Shown: positions 1 through 12,455 of the stretch, piece by piece | Layout of the letters: the number at the start of each line of letters is the position of its first letter | Position numbering within the stretch: position 1 is the first letter of the stretch | Assembly (NCBI GenBank): GCA_026260175.1 | Contig: JAKCWW010000125.1 | Location: 1-64,000 of the forward strand | Direction: 5' to 3' | DNA length: 64,000 bases | From: Reticulitermes lucifugus | Lineage: Eukaryota > Arthropoda > Insecta > Blattodea > Rhinotermitidae | Translations under genes and position numbers: made by a program | The notes under the pieces: generated by a model | Told to the model about the DNA's origin: nothing | What the model saw: only the letters and a program-made list of their open reading frames with translations | Databases searched by the model: none

Positions 1-29
1 CACACACACACACACATATACACACACAC
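1..29. repeat. (CA)n microsatellite
   Basis: A dinucleotide CA tract with a TATA interruption, cut by the window start. The following stretch to about 529 holds no recognisable gene or repeat. Confidence 0.9.
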
Positions 30-529
30 TATTTCTTTAATATCTAGCTTCATTAATATCACTCTTCCATCTAAATCTTCTACTTCAGCTGGTCATTTAA
101 TCCCATGTTCTCCGACTTAAATCTTGCATATTGTTTTTCTGAACTCATGCCTGCTTTCTACTGCTCATACTTCTCATTCTCTTTGATTTTATCGCTTTAA
201 TAAAATTAGATTATCACCGCCAATTATGGGCTGTCTGAGGTTTCAATTGCAACTGGGGGCATGAATTTATTTTCACATCACACTTGTGCATGTGCTGTGT
301 AATTGGAGGCCGCGCGATGGACCAGTTCCCTTACCAAGAAATCGTACCAAATGTGTAAACGTTCCATGCATCAGAAGTTATGTATGACTCGGAACGGGGC
401 AGACAGCCCAATACGCAAATGCTGAAAAAAGAAAAACCAATTACAAAGAGTTCTATAGGGTTCTGACAATGGTATATCACATCTAGACTCATTAAGTTTG
501 TAGATGTTGCATGCGTGATTTCATGCTTC

Positions 530-775
530 CGCCGCGATGTAGAGGAGAGCTGCGCTTTTCTAGGACATTACGCAACATAGAGTGGTAATACTGTACCGAC
601 GTTTCAAGACAACCTATCGGTCCCATCTTCAAGAGTCAAGTCCAAGAAGAAAGCTTTATTTTTGGACTTCTTGACCCTTGAAGATGGGACCGATAGGTTG
701 TACCGAAACGTCGGTACAGTATTACCACTCTACGCTACATAATATCACAGAAGAGCGCAGATCTATTATAGATGT
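530..775. repeat. Fold-back element, hammerhead-like family 2 (copy 1)
   Basis: Two arms of roughly 100 bp are inverted copies around a short A/T-rich centre (646-661). The right arm, on the + strand at 674-714, reads TTGAAGATGG, a pairable segment, then CCGAAACGTCGGTAC. The left arm gives the mirror image with GAAACGTC changed only slightly. This resembles a hammerhead core (CUGANGA, helix II, GAA, helix III ACGU, C17), but the invariant first C of the core reads T here, so self-cleavage is unlikely. The outer arms (ATATCACAGAAGAGCGCAG on the right) match the element at 36321-36537. The likely source is a Penelope-like or retrozyme-type retroelement, which is an inference. Confidence 0.65.
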
Positions 776-831
776 TTTCCGTCGTCTAACATATTAAAAT
801 TTATATAATAATAGTAATAGTAATATTACAA

Positions 832-1112
832 CTACGTTTTGGAGATGGGGGTCGAGCGACTACGCTTGGTTCATCCGGGGTTGAAACTCCGGAGGGTGCA
901 ACAGATTTTCTCTTGTCCACACCTGCCCAGACCGGCCATGGGGCCCACCCAACCACCTGTACAATGGGTACTGGATCCGGGAGTAAAGCGGGGCATGGCG
1001 TTGACAACCCACCGCCATCTAGCGCCGAGGTCAAGAATGGGTAGAGCTCTACTTCCACGCCCCCTCTGTACCTCCATTGGTATGTTGCGGGGCGACCTTT
1101 ACCTTTATATTT
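832..1112 (+). mobile_element. SINE A copy
   Basis: A tRNA-like head is weakly visible (box-B-like GGGTTGAAACTCC). It is followed by the body shared with the other SINE A copies: CCCACCCAACC, CAATGGGTACTGG, GTAAAGCGGGGCATGGCGTTG, CCATCTAGCGCCGAGGT, and a 3' end near GACCTTTACCTTTA. An imperfect ATA/GTA simple repeat lies just upstream (806-830). Open frames of 68 to 120 codons across this copy are products of its GC-richer body and are not genes. Confidence 0.8.
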
Positions 1113-2374
1113 CAGAAATAGAATGGGCTCCCGTCCTCGGGCTTGTTTCTAAAACAAAGTGTTATGCACAATTATTTGCATTCTTCTGTAGCACAAAATA
1201 GAGTCAAGTCAGTGAAAACATTATGTTCCAAAGACAACTCAACAACTGCGTCATCTCAAACTCGGTCTTCCCTTAGAGAAGGAGACGAGGTTTCAATTCC
1301 ATGCAAAAGTAAAAAGCACATTATATTCTATACACATCTGCAGAATTACGTATTTTTAACCGCGTTGTCAGCTTCATGCTTGGTGTACACTCCGCTAGGG
1401 AAAGAGTTCGCGGAACTCACTGAGTACGTGGCTGTGGTGAATACCAAAGCGACCTGGACACAGATGTGGCGGAGAGGAAATTGGGTGCCCTTTCAAACGC
1501 GTACCATGAGGCAGTAATTTGTCACACAGTAATTTCGTTTGAAATATAAAGCACCGTCAGCACATTACATACATTGTTTTCCTACAAGAGAATTACACAG
1601 TGAATTTATGCTGTAAAGAATGCCGCGGGAAGATATAATGCATTACTAAGCGTACTCGCAAGGCATTACACAATATCACAGTCGCATTTTGTCTTCTGAT
1701 CGGAGAGATTTAGCTACATGTCTGTACATAACCGCCAGACGGCTTGATGATACTGCCCTCTTGAACACGAGTAAGGCAGCAACTTTATTTCTGCAACTTT
1801 CTTCATTGATTCATATGAACAATGGACAAAATCGGTACGGGTTCTAGGATGTGCTGTAAGTGAAAGCGGCTATTAGATGTACGATGAAGTGTTCGCTCCA
1901 GTAAAGTTTCGTTGTGTAAGAGTATAACAAGTTCTTCTTTGCATTTGCCTTGTTTATTGAGTTTCGTTAAATTCCAAGTTCGAGATAAACAAATGTGAGG
2001 ATGAACTTGGAGCTGAGTAGTTAATCACTTTGTCACGGAGCAATGGATTCTTTTCCAAACCTTCGTGACAGCAGGGTCAAGTCATGTGACTACCTGTGTT
2101 GATGTGTTTCGAAAGCAGAAAAGCCGTCTCCGTAGGTACATTCCTGAATCCGACGACAGCTTAAAAGGTATTTAACAAAGCCTTTCCTCGTCAATGTCCT
2201 GACACTGACATGTAACCTCTCGACTTGTGAAGACGAAAAAATCTTGGAACTCTCTTAAGCCGGCTTCCTGACACGGGCCTTTGAACAAAATACACTGACA
2301 TAATTTTGGTTGATCGTCCTTTCCGAGTGCCTTGCCCTTCAGTACAAAACATTTAAATAGTATACGTTCTGCCA
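1113..2374. other. Unassigned DNA
   Basis: A 124-codon open frame (1143-1517, +) is present, but its product has no motif I recognise and it begins within SINE flank. I see no splice-supported exon, tRNA or repeat structure here. Confidence 0.5.
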
Positions 2375-2612
2375 TCTACCACTCCATACTTCAGGAGGTG
2401 AGTCTCTGGCCTCACAAAGCACAGGCCTGTTTTCGATCCTAGCCCAGACCATGCAAGATTTTTGGCCGACAAAATGGCACTAGGACATGTCTTTCTTCGA
2501 GTATTTCTGTTTTCCCCTGCAAGTATAATTCCAAAAGTATTCATATTTCATTCATCTATCATCGAAGCTACATGAGCTTAGCAAATTATGGTGTCGTTAA
2601 ATAAAAGATTGA
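2375..2612 (+). mobile_element. SINE B copy
   Basis: A degraded tRNA-like head is followed by TTTTCGATCCTAGCCCAG, a box-B-like stretch, then GACAAAATGGCAC and TTTTCCCCTG. The diagnostic 3' tail GTGTCGTTAAATAAAAGA sits at about 2591-2608. The order of blocks matches the copies at 19402, 46848 and 49885. Confidence 0.75.
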
Positions 2613-4698
2613 TGGGTTCTTATTTCTACTTCATAGTAAGTGAATTTGAATTATCTGTGCAGGTTGGCATTAAAACAGAATAAATCTAAAGCATCTTATC
2701 GATGGGTAACGACACTCCGTCTTAATCTCGCCAATAATCAGCCAAATATCCCCTATTGTCTGGTTACAAGGAGTTCCTCTCCTCGCAGTGAAAAAGTTCT
2801 TTTCCAAGTACGCACAGGCCTACAGGTTTGGATGTACTAATAATTAACTTTAAATACAAGTATAAATAAAAGACTGATAAACCTCGCAAGTCTCTGTAAT
2901 TTTAGGGAATATTACAATTTTTTTGGTTTGTACCTAAATATTGATCCTATACGTTACGACAGCTTACGTGTTACCGATGGCGATGTAGCTGGAACGGGAC
3001 ACAAGCCGAGAAGGACGAGGTCTCGAAATAAGTATTCCTGCATTTTACATTTTGGAAGAAGTGGATTACGCCAATACCATCGTGTTGAATAAACTTTGAC
3101 AGGAGAAAAATTCTTATATATATATATATATCACCTGGGGTTGTCACTAGTCACAACTAGTCACAAGCTCCTCATTTGGTGAACTGCTTTTGCTACCAGG
3201 GCTGTTCGTTTGGGATTTGTGGTGTACAGAATTCTACCGGAACACTTTTATCTCCAAGTACTTATTTTCTTTGCTGTCAATTATTATTGTACCAATGCTC
3301 CATATTTATTTACCTCCTATCTGGAATGTTAATAAAAGGCCCATTAATGGCATCTGTTTCAGAACATATGGTCTCACACTACCTTAGAAATAAGGAATAT
3401 ACGTGACTTTGAAGAGGGAGTAGTAGACAGAAGGATAAAATGTGTGAGAAATCGTAAACCAGAACAACGCAATCTTCCTGTTAAACTATAGGAGTTGAGA
3501 ATAATATTCCGCAGTTTGAAGTCTGATTTCATTAGTATCAGTTAGGTCTATCGCTTTGCAATCTCATTCCAACGATATATCTGAATAATTAACTCAGCAG
3601 AAAAGCGTGTAATGAAGTTATAAATGTCAACCTTTCAATGAAGTTACTGAAAATGATCTCAGAAGAGAGGAGCTCAAATAGATTGGTACAGCGATATAGG
3701 ATCTGACACATTTAGGGGTGGAAAGTATTGGGATCCCGACAGACAAACGGTTGACCTGCATATCGTTTCGTAAATTTCACTGGTCTTTCTAAGTAATCGC
3801 GGGATAATAAATTAACTCTTCAAAGCTCATTGGTCTCTGCTGTAATATTAGAAACCCGATATTTCGCCAACCTAACTCCCAATTAATCATTTAAAATCTC
3901 TGTATTATAAATCATTTTATGTCACTAAATTTGCAGGCAACACAAGCTTTAAAAATAACTTGTTAAAACCAAGGAGAAAACACACTAAAAGACAGTGCAA
4001 TGATATGGATAAATAGAATCGAGATATTAAAAATTATGTTTTGGTAACAAACTTTTCAGTGATTTTCTTTAATTACCTTGGCATTATCCTAAGCGGTCTG
4101 TAGAAAAGCAACGGATAAGAAAATTAATCCAAACTAAATGACGAAATACATAGTCTAGAGTTCTGTGCAATATATGAGACCACACGGCCTTTACAGCTTG
4201 AAACATATGCCATCTCTAATTCTTAAAATAACAGATCTGCTGTAAACTAAGAATATTGCAGAAAAGTAAAGAAATATCAGTTAAACTGGAAAATACACAC
4301 AATCAAGGTACAAGGCAGAAGACTACGAAAATTCACATACTTATAACATCCCAAAGAAAAAGAGATATATAAATGTAAAACGCATTTTTATAATTCCTGG
4401 GCCTGCCATATAGGATAGTATTCACAAAGGAATTAAGTACGGATATATCGATAAGATAATATTATTTGTATTCTGTGGGCGAAATATCTAGTTATTGAAC
4501 GTTAAAGCACGAGGTAATCAATCACCTAAGTCCTATAAAAGGGTAACCAGTAAAGCGGGGTTCTGTAAACCTACATTCTGGTTCGATAGAGTAACATTTA
4601 CATTCTATTCCATGCCTCTGTACTGTATATCATCAATGCAAGGCAAATAACATCAATGTGCAACAGCGTTTACATAAATTAGCACCTCATTATGAAAA
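2613..4698. other. Unassigned AT-rich DNA with a (TA)n tract
   Basis: A TA dinucleotide tract occupies 3115-3131. A short repeated ACTAGTCACA motif follows at about 3147-3165. Open frames at 3176-3406 are short and hydrophobic without recognisable domains. Nothing else can be named. Confidence 0.5.
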
Positions 4699-4746
4699 CC
4701 CCAACTTGTTTCGATCGAAACCGATCATCAACATCAGCCTCTCTTC
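4699..4746 (-). ncRNA. Weak hammerhead-like motif
   Basis: On the minus strand the order is TTGATGA, a perfect GATCG/CGATC hairpin with a four-base loop, then GAAACAAGTT. This matches the layout of the hammerhead elements elsewhere in the window. The first core base is T instead of C, helix III is not self-complementary and helix I is not obvious, so it is at best a decayed copy. Confidence 0.25.
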
Positions 4747-5108
4747 AAGAACACGTAGCTGCTGAAGTTAATGTGTATGTTAAATCATAATTTTAAATAT
4801 GGAAATTTGGTAATAAATTGGCAATTTATTTAATATTCTTTTACTTTGATGATTTCTAACTTTCATTCATAGTAAGCAATTCTTTGCAACTCTAATTAAT
4901 TATCTCATGCATGCTACACATTGTGTGCACCCGCGTGACATAGAGACATCTACACTAGCTCATGCAAATGATGATTTTACTGTCAGCTTGCAAATATAGA
5001 TAAAAACACTTGATTTTAATAAAGTGCAGCAGAAGGAAAGTAACAGGGCTGCGTTGTCTGAAATTAATACCCGGTTACACACAACTGTACAGTAAATATA
5101 GTCTACGT

Positions 5109-5310
5109 CAGTGGTTCTCAAACTGTGTGCCGCGGCACACTACCGTGCCGCGATTTATACTAGACATGGCGCGAAATTTCAGATATTTTGTTATTGCAGA
5201 TGAAAGAAAGTGTATAAATAATTTTGTTTAATTTCGCATGCGACTGTCCCGTAGTGTGCCAACTTAAAATTTCAGTGTGCCGCGATTCATTGTGGCAAGA
5301 AATACTGAGG
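5109..5310 (+). mobile_element. hAT-type element fragment
   Basis: It begins CAGTGGTTCTCAAACTGTG followed by GCCGCGGCACAC. This is the characteristic terminal sequence of a hAT group whose ends contain 'GTGCCGCGGCACAC'. A second GTGTGCCGCGATTCAT block lies near 5275-5295. No matching right end was found, so the copy looks truncated or internally deleted, and it carries no transposase. Confidence 0.65.
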
Positions 5311-5809
5311 CAGAAATATTGGTCTAGCTAGAAGAAAGGGGATGAAAATAATTGATATTAATATAAAAATATATATATATACATACACAAATTCCATAAA
5401 TCCATAAGTGTGTCACAAAGACAATAGGATGTGGGGCAACACATAAATACACAAAATATGCAGAATTTTTACAATGTAAAGTAAGATAAACATTTTATAA
5501 AGCAGTATTATGGATCATCTTTACACATAAAAATTAATCTACAGAGCAAAAGGGATGTCTATTTAAGAATATTCTTAATGCTGCTTTACATTTTGCATTT
5601 TCATTCTTAAGGATTGTCACCCTACGTGGTAAATTGTTGAAAGTTTTGATACCAGAACAGAAAGTACTTTTTTGAAAATGAAATGAAGACAATGCCATTC
5701 AAGACATCTAAGTGAATTCTTCATGCATATAAACTGAAAGGAAAGAGAAACATGCGACATAGATGCATGCAATAGAGCGAGAAGCTTCAAACATTTTCTG
5801 GTTTTTTTT
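5311..5809. other. Unassigned AT-rich DNA
   Basis: Contains short (TA)n and (AC)-like runs at about 5370-5390. No gene or recognisable repeat is visible before the SINE C copy that follows. Confidence 0.5.
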
Positions 5810-6060
5810 ATGGCACCACAGCCCCTAGTCGGCCAAGGCCTCCTCATTATTGAGGCTTCACGATCACACTCAGACAAATCACACTCGGTAGGACTCCTCT
5901 GCACGAGTGATCAGTCCGACGCAGAGACCTCTATCTGACAACAAACAACACTCACAAGAGAGAGACATCCATGCCCCCGGCGAAATTCGAAACCGTAATC
6001 CCAACAAGCGAGTGGCCGCAGATACATGCCTTAGACTGCGCGGCCACTGGGATCGGCTGT
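5810..6060 (-). mobile_element. SINE C copy
   Basis: Read on the minus strand, the element starts CCGATCCCAGTGGCCGCGCA (tRNA-like, box-A region). Then comes GGTTTCGAATTTCGCC (box-B-like), GGGGGCATGGATGTC, CAGAGGTCTCTG (minus-strand sense), GGAGTCCTACCGAGTGTG and a 3' part rich in GGCCTTGGCC. The block order matches 47632-47884. The 95-codon minus-strand open frame over it is a product of the repeat. Confidence 0.8.
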
Positions 6061-7650
6061 TTGTGATTTTTTATAAAATTACACAAGTTTTAACGATCTG
6101 ATGTGTCCTGTTTTTAGAAAAAAGGCCTCTTCGGCAGGATGAAGGTTACTGTCTTTATGATTATAGCAGCTATCTTGAATCTTCACACATAAATTTGCTA
6201 GAACATTCCCCCTCGTGTCTCCAACATGATGATGAAAATAGTTTGGTGTCCATGTCACATTTCTATATGCAGCAGAAGAAAACATACACTTCTTAGCCCC
6301 ATCCACCCCACTTCATTGCCGCACATCTTTCCTCTCTTCGCCATCATTGAACCTGTTTTATGTGACATGTTTGTTTACGGCAAACAGAACAAAAGACCAG
6401 AAAAGAGTCGCGAATAAAGGCAGCACCACTGTTATAGTCCACCCTGCTCTTTCTTTCCTCCTGTTCGAACCATTAGATCCAATCCTGCCAAGGCATCCTA
6501 GACTTTTGTGGTGACATCTTCATTCCAACCCTCTGCTCCTTCACACTACCAGAAAATATTTGCCATGACATCTATAAGATGACAAATAATTCTGAGTAGG
6601 TGTGTGTGTTTTCCTCGCAAGAATTTCGTTATTCAGTCCGGTTTCAAGTGCACTGAAGAATTTAATAATAACACGAAACACAGACGATATTTTTCAAGGC
6701 CCGTCTCTAAAGCAATGCATGTCAAGAAACAGCAGCAGTAAGACATGATAACATAAGTTGAGTTTACATGTGTTTTAAAAGAATTTTCCTCAGATATCTG
6801 TACCTAAGAAGTCTCTGAGTAAGAGGAAGATTAAATATCTCACATAACCGGGAAATTCGTGATTTAAACAAATGATCTGTTATTGTCACAGCCTTGAGAC
6901 CAAACTTAAATTACATATGACAGATATACAAGAGGTGGCTATGGAGTGGATTCACTTGGCTTGTGGTAGGGACATGTGGCAGGCTAGTTTCAACATACAT
7001 AAAATATTTTGGGTCCCATAAAGCAGGACATTTCTTCCTTACCTATGCGAATATTGACTTTTCAAGAGGAGTCCTAGTGCATATAATTAGTTAGGTACTT
7101 AGCTAATAATACAAAAGAAGTTACGCTGGCTCTGATAAGTAGCTGGGTAGAGACAGAAAGTATACACACAAAAGTTTAGAGAAGAAAACATTTTCAAAGC
7201 AGTCATTTGAAACAATGAGAAGGGAGAAGAAAGCAAACCATATAGACGGATCTTACAAAAATAGAGCCTTAGATGTCTGTAACAGTCTGTAACTAGACAG
7301 GCATTTACGGCGAAGAATTGTTAGCCCCGCCCAAACCTAGATTAGAGGAAAACCCCTTCTCGGCTCTCAGCGACTGTTTATTCAATATATTCTCAGCTGT
7401 CCTCAACATATGGAACCCCTCTTCGTCAGGAACTTTAGCACGCGCCATGCTGTGTTGATGACGGACCAACTGCAGACAAGGACCAGCGGCTCTTTCTCGT
7501 GAACAAGGCAATGCATGTGTGATAGGAGGTCCTCACAGCGCTGTTGGTAAACACTAAGGTCTTCTTGGACGCAACACTGCGTCGAAGTGTAATTATTCAC
7601 CGACATTACGAAGAAAAGTGTTACCTACATTTCTGAGTAATCATCTTGCG
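6061..7650. other. Unassigned DNA
   Basis: No recognisable coding or repeat structure. Open frames of 63-75 codons near 6079-6417 and 7305-7606 lack domains. Confidence 0.5.
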
Positions 7651-7800
7651 CTACCCTGAAGATGGAGGCAATAACTTTCAGAGTAGTCTTATTGGAATAA
7701 TTTAAGATGGAGGCATCAAGCTCCTCCGAAACGTCGGTCACTAATTATAAGTACACATGGCTTCATATTGCGGAAAACTTTAACATTCATGGCAATTTGT
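7651..7800 (+). repeat. Hammerhead-like family 2 element (copy 2)
   Basis: Two overlapping pieces of one motif occur in tandem. The first (7653-7670) reads ACCCTGAAGATGGAGG and keeps the full CUGAAGA core. The second (7701-7741) reads TTTAAGATGGAGG, a loop, CTCCTCCGAAACGTCGGTCA, with helix II GGAGG/CCTCC, GAA, palindromic ACGT and C17, but a broken first core box. Sequence to about 7800 (CTTCATATTGCGGAAAACTTT) resembles the outer part of the element at 59205. It seems to be a partly duplicated remnant of one arm. Confidence 0.55.
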
Positions 7801-8931
7801 CTTCGGGTTTCATAAAAGAACATTTCTTTAGTAACTGTGTAGTTGCTAGATTCGCGAGATGTAATGTTCCTGGATTTCTAGGAAAATATATAGGGTTGCA
7901 CTCTTGTGAAATAAATTACCTAGTTCCCTATCTTCCACATTTTCAGCTACTAATACTATATAGAAATGACTGTGTATTCCGAAGTGTGGCAGGATGCTAA
8001 AAGAAACTGCACCATTAACTCCAATGTATAAGAAAACTGTACGTTTCCCTTACATATCTAAAGTGACTAAGGAAAGACACTGAAAACTTCGGGCCGGTTA
8101 ACCGACATCAGGGCCCAGAATCTTGTGCCGACTTTAAGAACGTTCCTTTCCACCATCGCCCCCCCCCCATATGACACCTAAATTTAAGTTTATATGAGAC
8201 AAAGTACAAATTCTTCAACATAGCCGGTCTTTAGCTAGGAGGTAAACCACGTACATCCCTGACGCTTTACCTTCGTGCCAGCTCGCTCTCTAACAAACAA
8301 AGAGAAACAAAAATGTATACTTCGATGAGAAGTTAGGAAATGCCTGAGCGGTTTTTTTAAGCTGTCTATCATCCGGGTTGTACTTCCATTATATAATATC
8401 TTTGTTATTTAACTCTGTGGAGAATCGAATTTGTGCGGAGTCTATAACACAATTAGTTTGCAATTTAGCATAGCGCCTTTTCGATAAACTTGCAAATAGA
8501 GCCGAAGTTTGAAGGAAGACCTACACGAGATGGAGTTTGGGGCCGAAGGCGGGGAGATTCTCAAGTAATGGACCGCTGTGTGAGAGAAACACGCTGCAAC
8601 AGCTGAAGTAGGTCAGATGTAACGCCTCACGTGTGTGACATTTGTTAGCGAGACCTAAATGCGAATTTGGTTCGTAAAAAAGTGTTATTTGTATAAGAAG
8701 TACATACAATTAAGGAAGCAGAAAGAGATGGACAATAGGAGTAAAAACGGGGAAGAAAATAAATACAATGCTACAGTAGAGATACAGGCAAGTCTGCATA
8801 AAAACACGAAGGAAGCAAAGAACTCATCATGAGGGAGATTTGAGTTTCTCATTGATGAATCTGGTGTTTATTGTATGGTAATATGCGATGCAGTGCAGTC
8901 TACCAGATATTTATCAATGTTTCAAACGAAA
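7801..8931. other. Unassigned DNA
   Basis: A short poly-C run (about 8159-8168) is the only simple-sequence feature. No exon, RNA gene or repeat was recognised. Confidence 0.5.
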
Positions 8932-8990
8932 CTACCTTGAAGATGGAAGTAGTAGGTTACCCGAAGGTTTGGTGAATATCTTTTCCAATA
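8932..8990 (+). repeat. Decayed hammerhead-like family 2 fragment (copy 3)
   Basis: The stretch ACCTTGAAGATGGAAGTAGT followed by TACCCGAAGGTTTGGTGAATATC resembles family 2. The TTGAAGATGG box is retained but GAAAC has become GAAGG. It is shown because three other copies share the box and spacing; taken alone it would be weak. Confidence 0.35.
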
Positions 8991-11051
8991 GACGGCGTCA
9001 TATACCAGAAGACAGTAATAATGAACCTCGTAACACTTTACAAATTTAAGAGAAGGAAGTGGTTCTACAAATAGTTTCTCACTAATTATCTGAACTTGAA
9101 TTCAGATATAGTCTACATATTTCAAACAAATATCAGTGGTGTGAAAGGCATGTTCTCCAATGTCCAATAATTAATGACGGTTGAAATTGTCTCATTCGAA
9201 TTACTGACGAAATTTTTATCTGACTGCAAATTGTGCGATTTTCAAGAGGTCAGATTTTGTCTTGTTTACTGTGCAGAGTGAACAGCCTACTCATCTCCTC
9301 ATTTGAAGTCAGTAGATAAAAGACTGATGGCAACCCGCGGCCCGCCGGACTTATGTCTTGGCCCGCGAGATTTTCGAACGCCCTTAAACTTATGGTCCCC
9401 TAACAGAGTGAAGAGTACAGTGAACATCGGACACATAGTTTAGTAAACAGCAGTTAAGTTGTAACGGGCTTTGTGCATATTTCTTTGTATCATTCCATGT
9501 TGGAATCTTTACAGTGGCAGGAGCGAGAAGAATAGGGAGTGGTAAGCTACGACATACTTCACACTCTTTAAGTTCTAAGTATGTTATAATCATAATTGGA
9601 ACAAGTGTATTTCAATCATAAGTTTATAAAATGGAAAACAACGCGTTTCTTTAAACAAGGTCAGTGAAAAAGAAACTGTGGCGTTGTTTCATTCTCAAAA
9701 TACTAACTCAATAGAATCCTTCCCGTTGTGACTTCAGAAAAAAAACACAGATGTATTAGACTGGCTATTTAATATTATTTTGAATATTTCTCAAAACACC
9801 GTTAAGTCATAAAAATTAAATTATAATTAACTGATACATTTTTTATCGTAATAGTAATAATAAACCATACTTTTAGTCTCTTTATTTTTTGATGTAAAAT
9901 TTTTTCTTTGATAAAATTTTGCTTTCACTTTTAACAATTCATCTGCGCCTGCACAACGTTTGGAGATTTTCAAATGGCACTTCTATAACAAAGGATTGCT
10001 CTGTACTGGACTAAATTTTGATTATTTGTGGCTATACACACCTTACAACGAAACGTTTTTATTATGTACAATTCACTTCATTGCTCCAATCCTTTTGTAC
10101 TGCATACACAAACGGAGCTCGAGAAATAAAGGAAAAGGAGAGGAAAGAAAGAAAGAGATGAACGGAGAAAGAAAACGATATTCTGTGTAGAATGTCTACA
10201 CCAGACTAAAACGCAGCAGGTGTCCACAGGGATATCTGGGTTATAAATCTTTCCGTATGGACTGATCACGAAACAGAGACCGAACCGGGAGACTTTTCCT
10301 GTGTACCGCGATATGAATATAGTTTTGACGAATGAAATACGTAGCGTGCATAATCCGGTACACTAAAGCAGTGCGTGAAAGAGTACCATTAAATTCGACA
10401 ATTTGTATTTTATATCCAAACCCTATCTTAATGTAGTCTTACATAGATATGCTGCCTAGGTTCAAATGGGAAAATATGCTAAGCGAAACGTTTGAGATAT
10501 TTGTTGGTCTAAGAAACTTTTGGATTATAAAACCTACAGTTTAACGCCTGTAATTTCAGTCGTAGACCGAACATGCGCAGTGATAAATAGCATGATTTGA
10601 ACTCGAGAGAGGCAAAATTCTAAACTTAGCTTCACACAGAATGTTTTGTACATGTTACAGTATTGGAGATTATTTCAGATAAAGAAGTACAATTTAGAAA
10701 GGAAGAATTACAGTAAAATGTAAAGAGCTACACAATAAGATAAGAAAGCCACGCTTGTTTCTTGTACTGCATAACAGTTGAAAATTCGAAGGTCACAATA
10801 GAGCCACACGCTTACATGAATAATTTAACTCCCTTAACCACAAATATTTCTATTTTAATTCCTTATTCTTAAATCGCATTTATTGCGATACATCTTTTAT
10901 AATGTGTAATAAATAAACGTTATTCTATCCTTCGTTTCTGTTAATTTATTGTCAATTTTTATCTAACGTACTTAGTTTATAGGGTTTCCAATATATTTGA
11001 TACAAATTCTACTCCATACCTTAGTTTTAGGACATAATAATGTTATATTTA
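8991..11051. other. Unassigned DNA with a hAT-like GC patch
   Basis: A short GC-rich patch at about 9330-9372 (GGCAACCCGCGGCCCGCCGG, then TTGGCCCGCGAG) resembles the interior of hAT-derived repeats. The remainder is AT-rich and without recognisable features. Confidence 0.4.
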
Positions 11052-11296
11052 AAGTAAAGTTAAACTAAAGTCTTCCTTGTCCACGCCACGAAGGCTCATA
11101 GGGGAAGTAGATTTATAGCTCCACTCATTCTTAACCTTGACACTAGGGGAAAGAAACCCGGTAACCCCTGAATAGGAGGATGAATAGTCCGGAGGTTTTT
11201 GAGAAAAGAAGAATCTTATAAACATAGCGGGATTCGAACCCCGGGCCGTCGAGCCTACTGCCTCTACCGACTATGCTACTCCGGCTCCCAATGCTA
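11052..11296 (-). mobile_element. SINE A copy
   Basis: On the minus strand the head reads GGAGTAGCATAGTCGGTAGA (box-A region). Box B is GGTTCGAATCCCGC, the best preserved in the window. The body (AAGGTTAAGAATGAGTGGAG, TAAATCTACTTCCCC) ends near GACTTTAGTTTAAC. The middle of the body is more diverged and shorter than in the copies at 832 and 44480. Confidence 0.8.
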
Positions 11297-12207
11297 CACG
11301 TACCGGATCGTACGGGATCATTTCTCTCATCACACATATTTTCAGTTTTACATCTTAAAACTATCAGTACGCCCAAAGGAAAACCAGAATCGTTATTACT
11401 CAAATTTAGATTACATATGTGATAATTTTTATCTAAATTAACGTTTCTTTCAGTTACAGAAACAGAAGTCAATCTTAGAATTTATTGTAAAAATGTTTTA
11501 CATTCATTTGCAATCATGCCTGATAATTGTCATAAATATCTGCCTCGTTTCTTTCATTCTGTGTCTGAATATAACAATACATATTTTTATATACAGATAT
11601 GTTTATTTATATGTAACCAATACCTGAGTGTACCAATGTACTGTAACTCACGTTTTAGCAGTGCAGCCTTGTTGCTGGTGTTATTTGTGTTGTTTCTATT
11701 GCGCCTATTTTTCCTACCTGATGATTAAAAATCCTGTCATTATCTCATCGCCTCCCATCTTCATAATTCCCATCCAACATTAACTGCAGTAAACATCTCA
11801 TATTTATCTCATTCTACAGTCTGCATGCTATATTCCTTGGCACTTTCTTACGTACAGTAAGTTGTTCCAGGCGATCGTACTTGCAACCAGGAGGCGCCCA
11901 CCGTTTGATCGTTTGGTCCCTGCGCCACCTTACGGTAACTTGAGTCATAAAAACTAATCGTCCAAAGAAACATGTTGTATAATACCTTAGATATACTTTT
12001 TAACAAGGATTTGTAATGTGGAGAACTTGAATGCTAACTAATTTTCACTCTTCATACTCTCCTCTCTATGGATTCGGCTCAAGCCTCTCCAGGCAATTTT
12101 CCGAATAGTGATCTCATGCCGCTGTCTCTATATTCCTTTCGTCAGTAACACACAAGTGTCAGTGTCTGTGAAAATGGGTTAGTATTCATTGTTATAGTAA
12201 TTGTTCT
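11297..12207. other. Unassigned AT-rich DNA
   Basis: No gene seen. A 70-codon open frame (11516-11728) is hydrophobic and low-complexity at its end and is not convincing. Confidence 0.5.
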
Positions 12208-12455
12208 GGCCGGGATAGCGTAGTAGATGTAGTGACTGGAAGCTTGAGTTTCGAAACCCAAAGAGGGCGAGATTTTTCCCACCCTTCCATACCGGCTCCG
12301 AGGCCCATATTTCAAGGGGGTAAAGCGGCCGGAGCGTGGTGTTGAACACCCACCCCAATCTAGCGCTAGGGTTAAAGAAAGGGTGGTGCTATACGTCTGC
12401 CAGCGACCTCCACGCTCTTTCTTCATGACATGTTACAGGGAAACTTTACCTTTGC
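12208..12455 (+). mobile_element. SINE A copy
   Basis: The tRNA-like head GGCCGGGATAGCGTAGTAGA is followed by box-B-like GAGTTTCGAAACCC. The body is well kept: GGGCGAGATTTTTCCC, GGGGGTAAAGCGGCCGGAGC, ACCCACCCCAATCTAGCG, and the 3' end ATGACATGTTACAGGGAAAC with TTTACCTTT. The 94-codon minus-strand open frame is a product of this repeat. Confidence 0.85.

Noticed and set aside
839-1201. 120-codon plus-strand open frame
   Set aside because: It lies over SINE A, whose GC-richer body lacks stops by composition.
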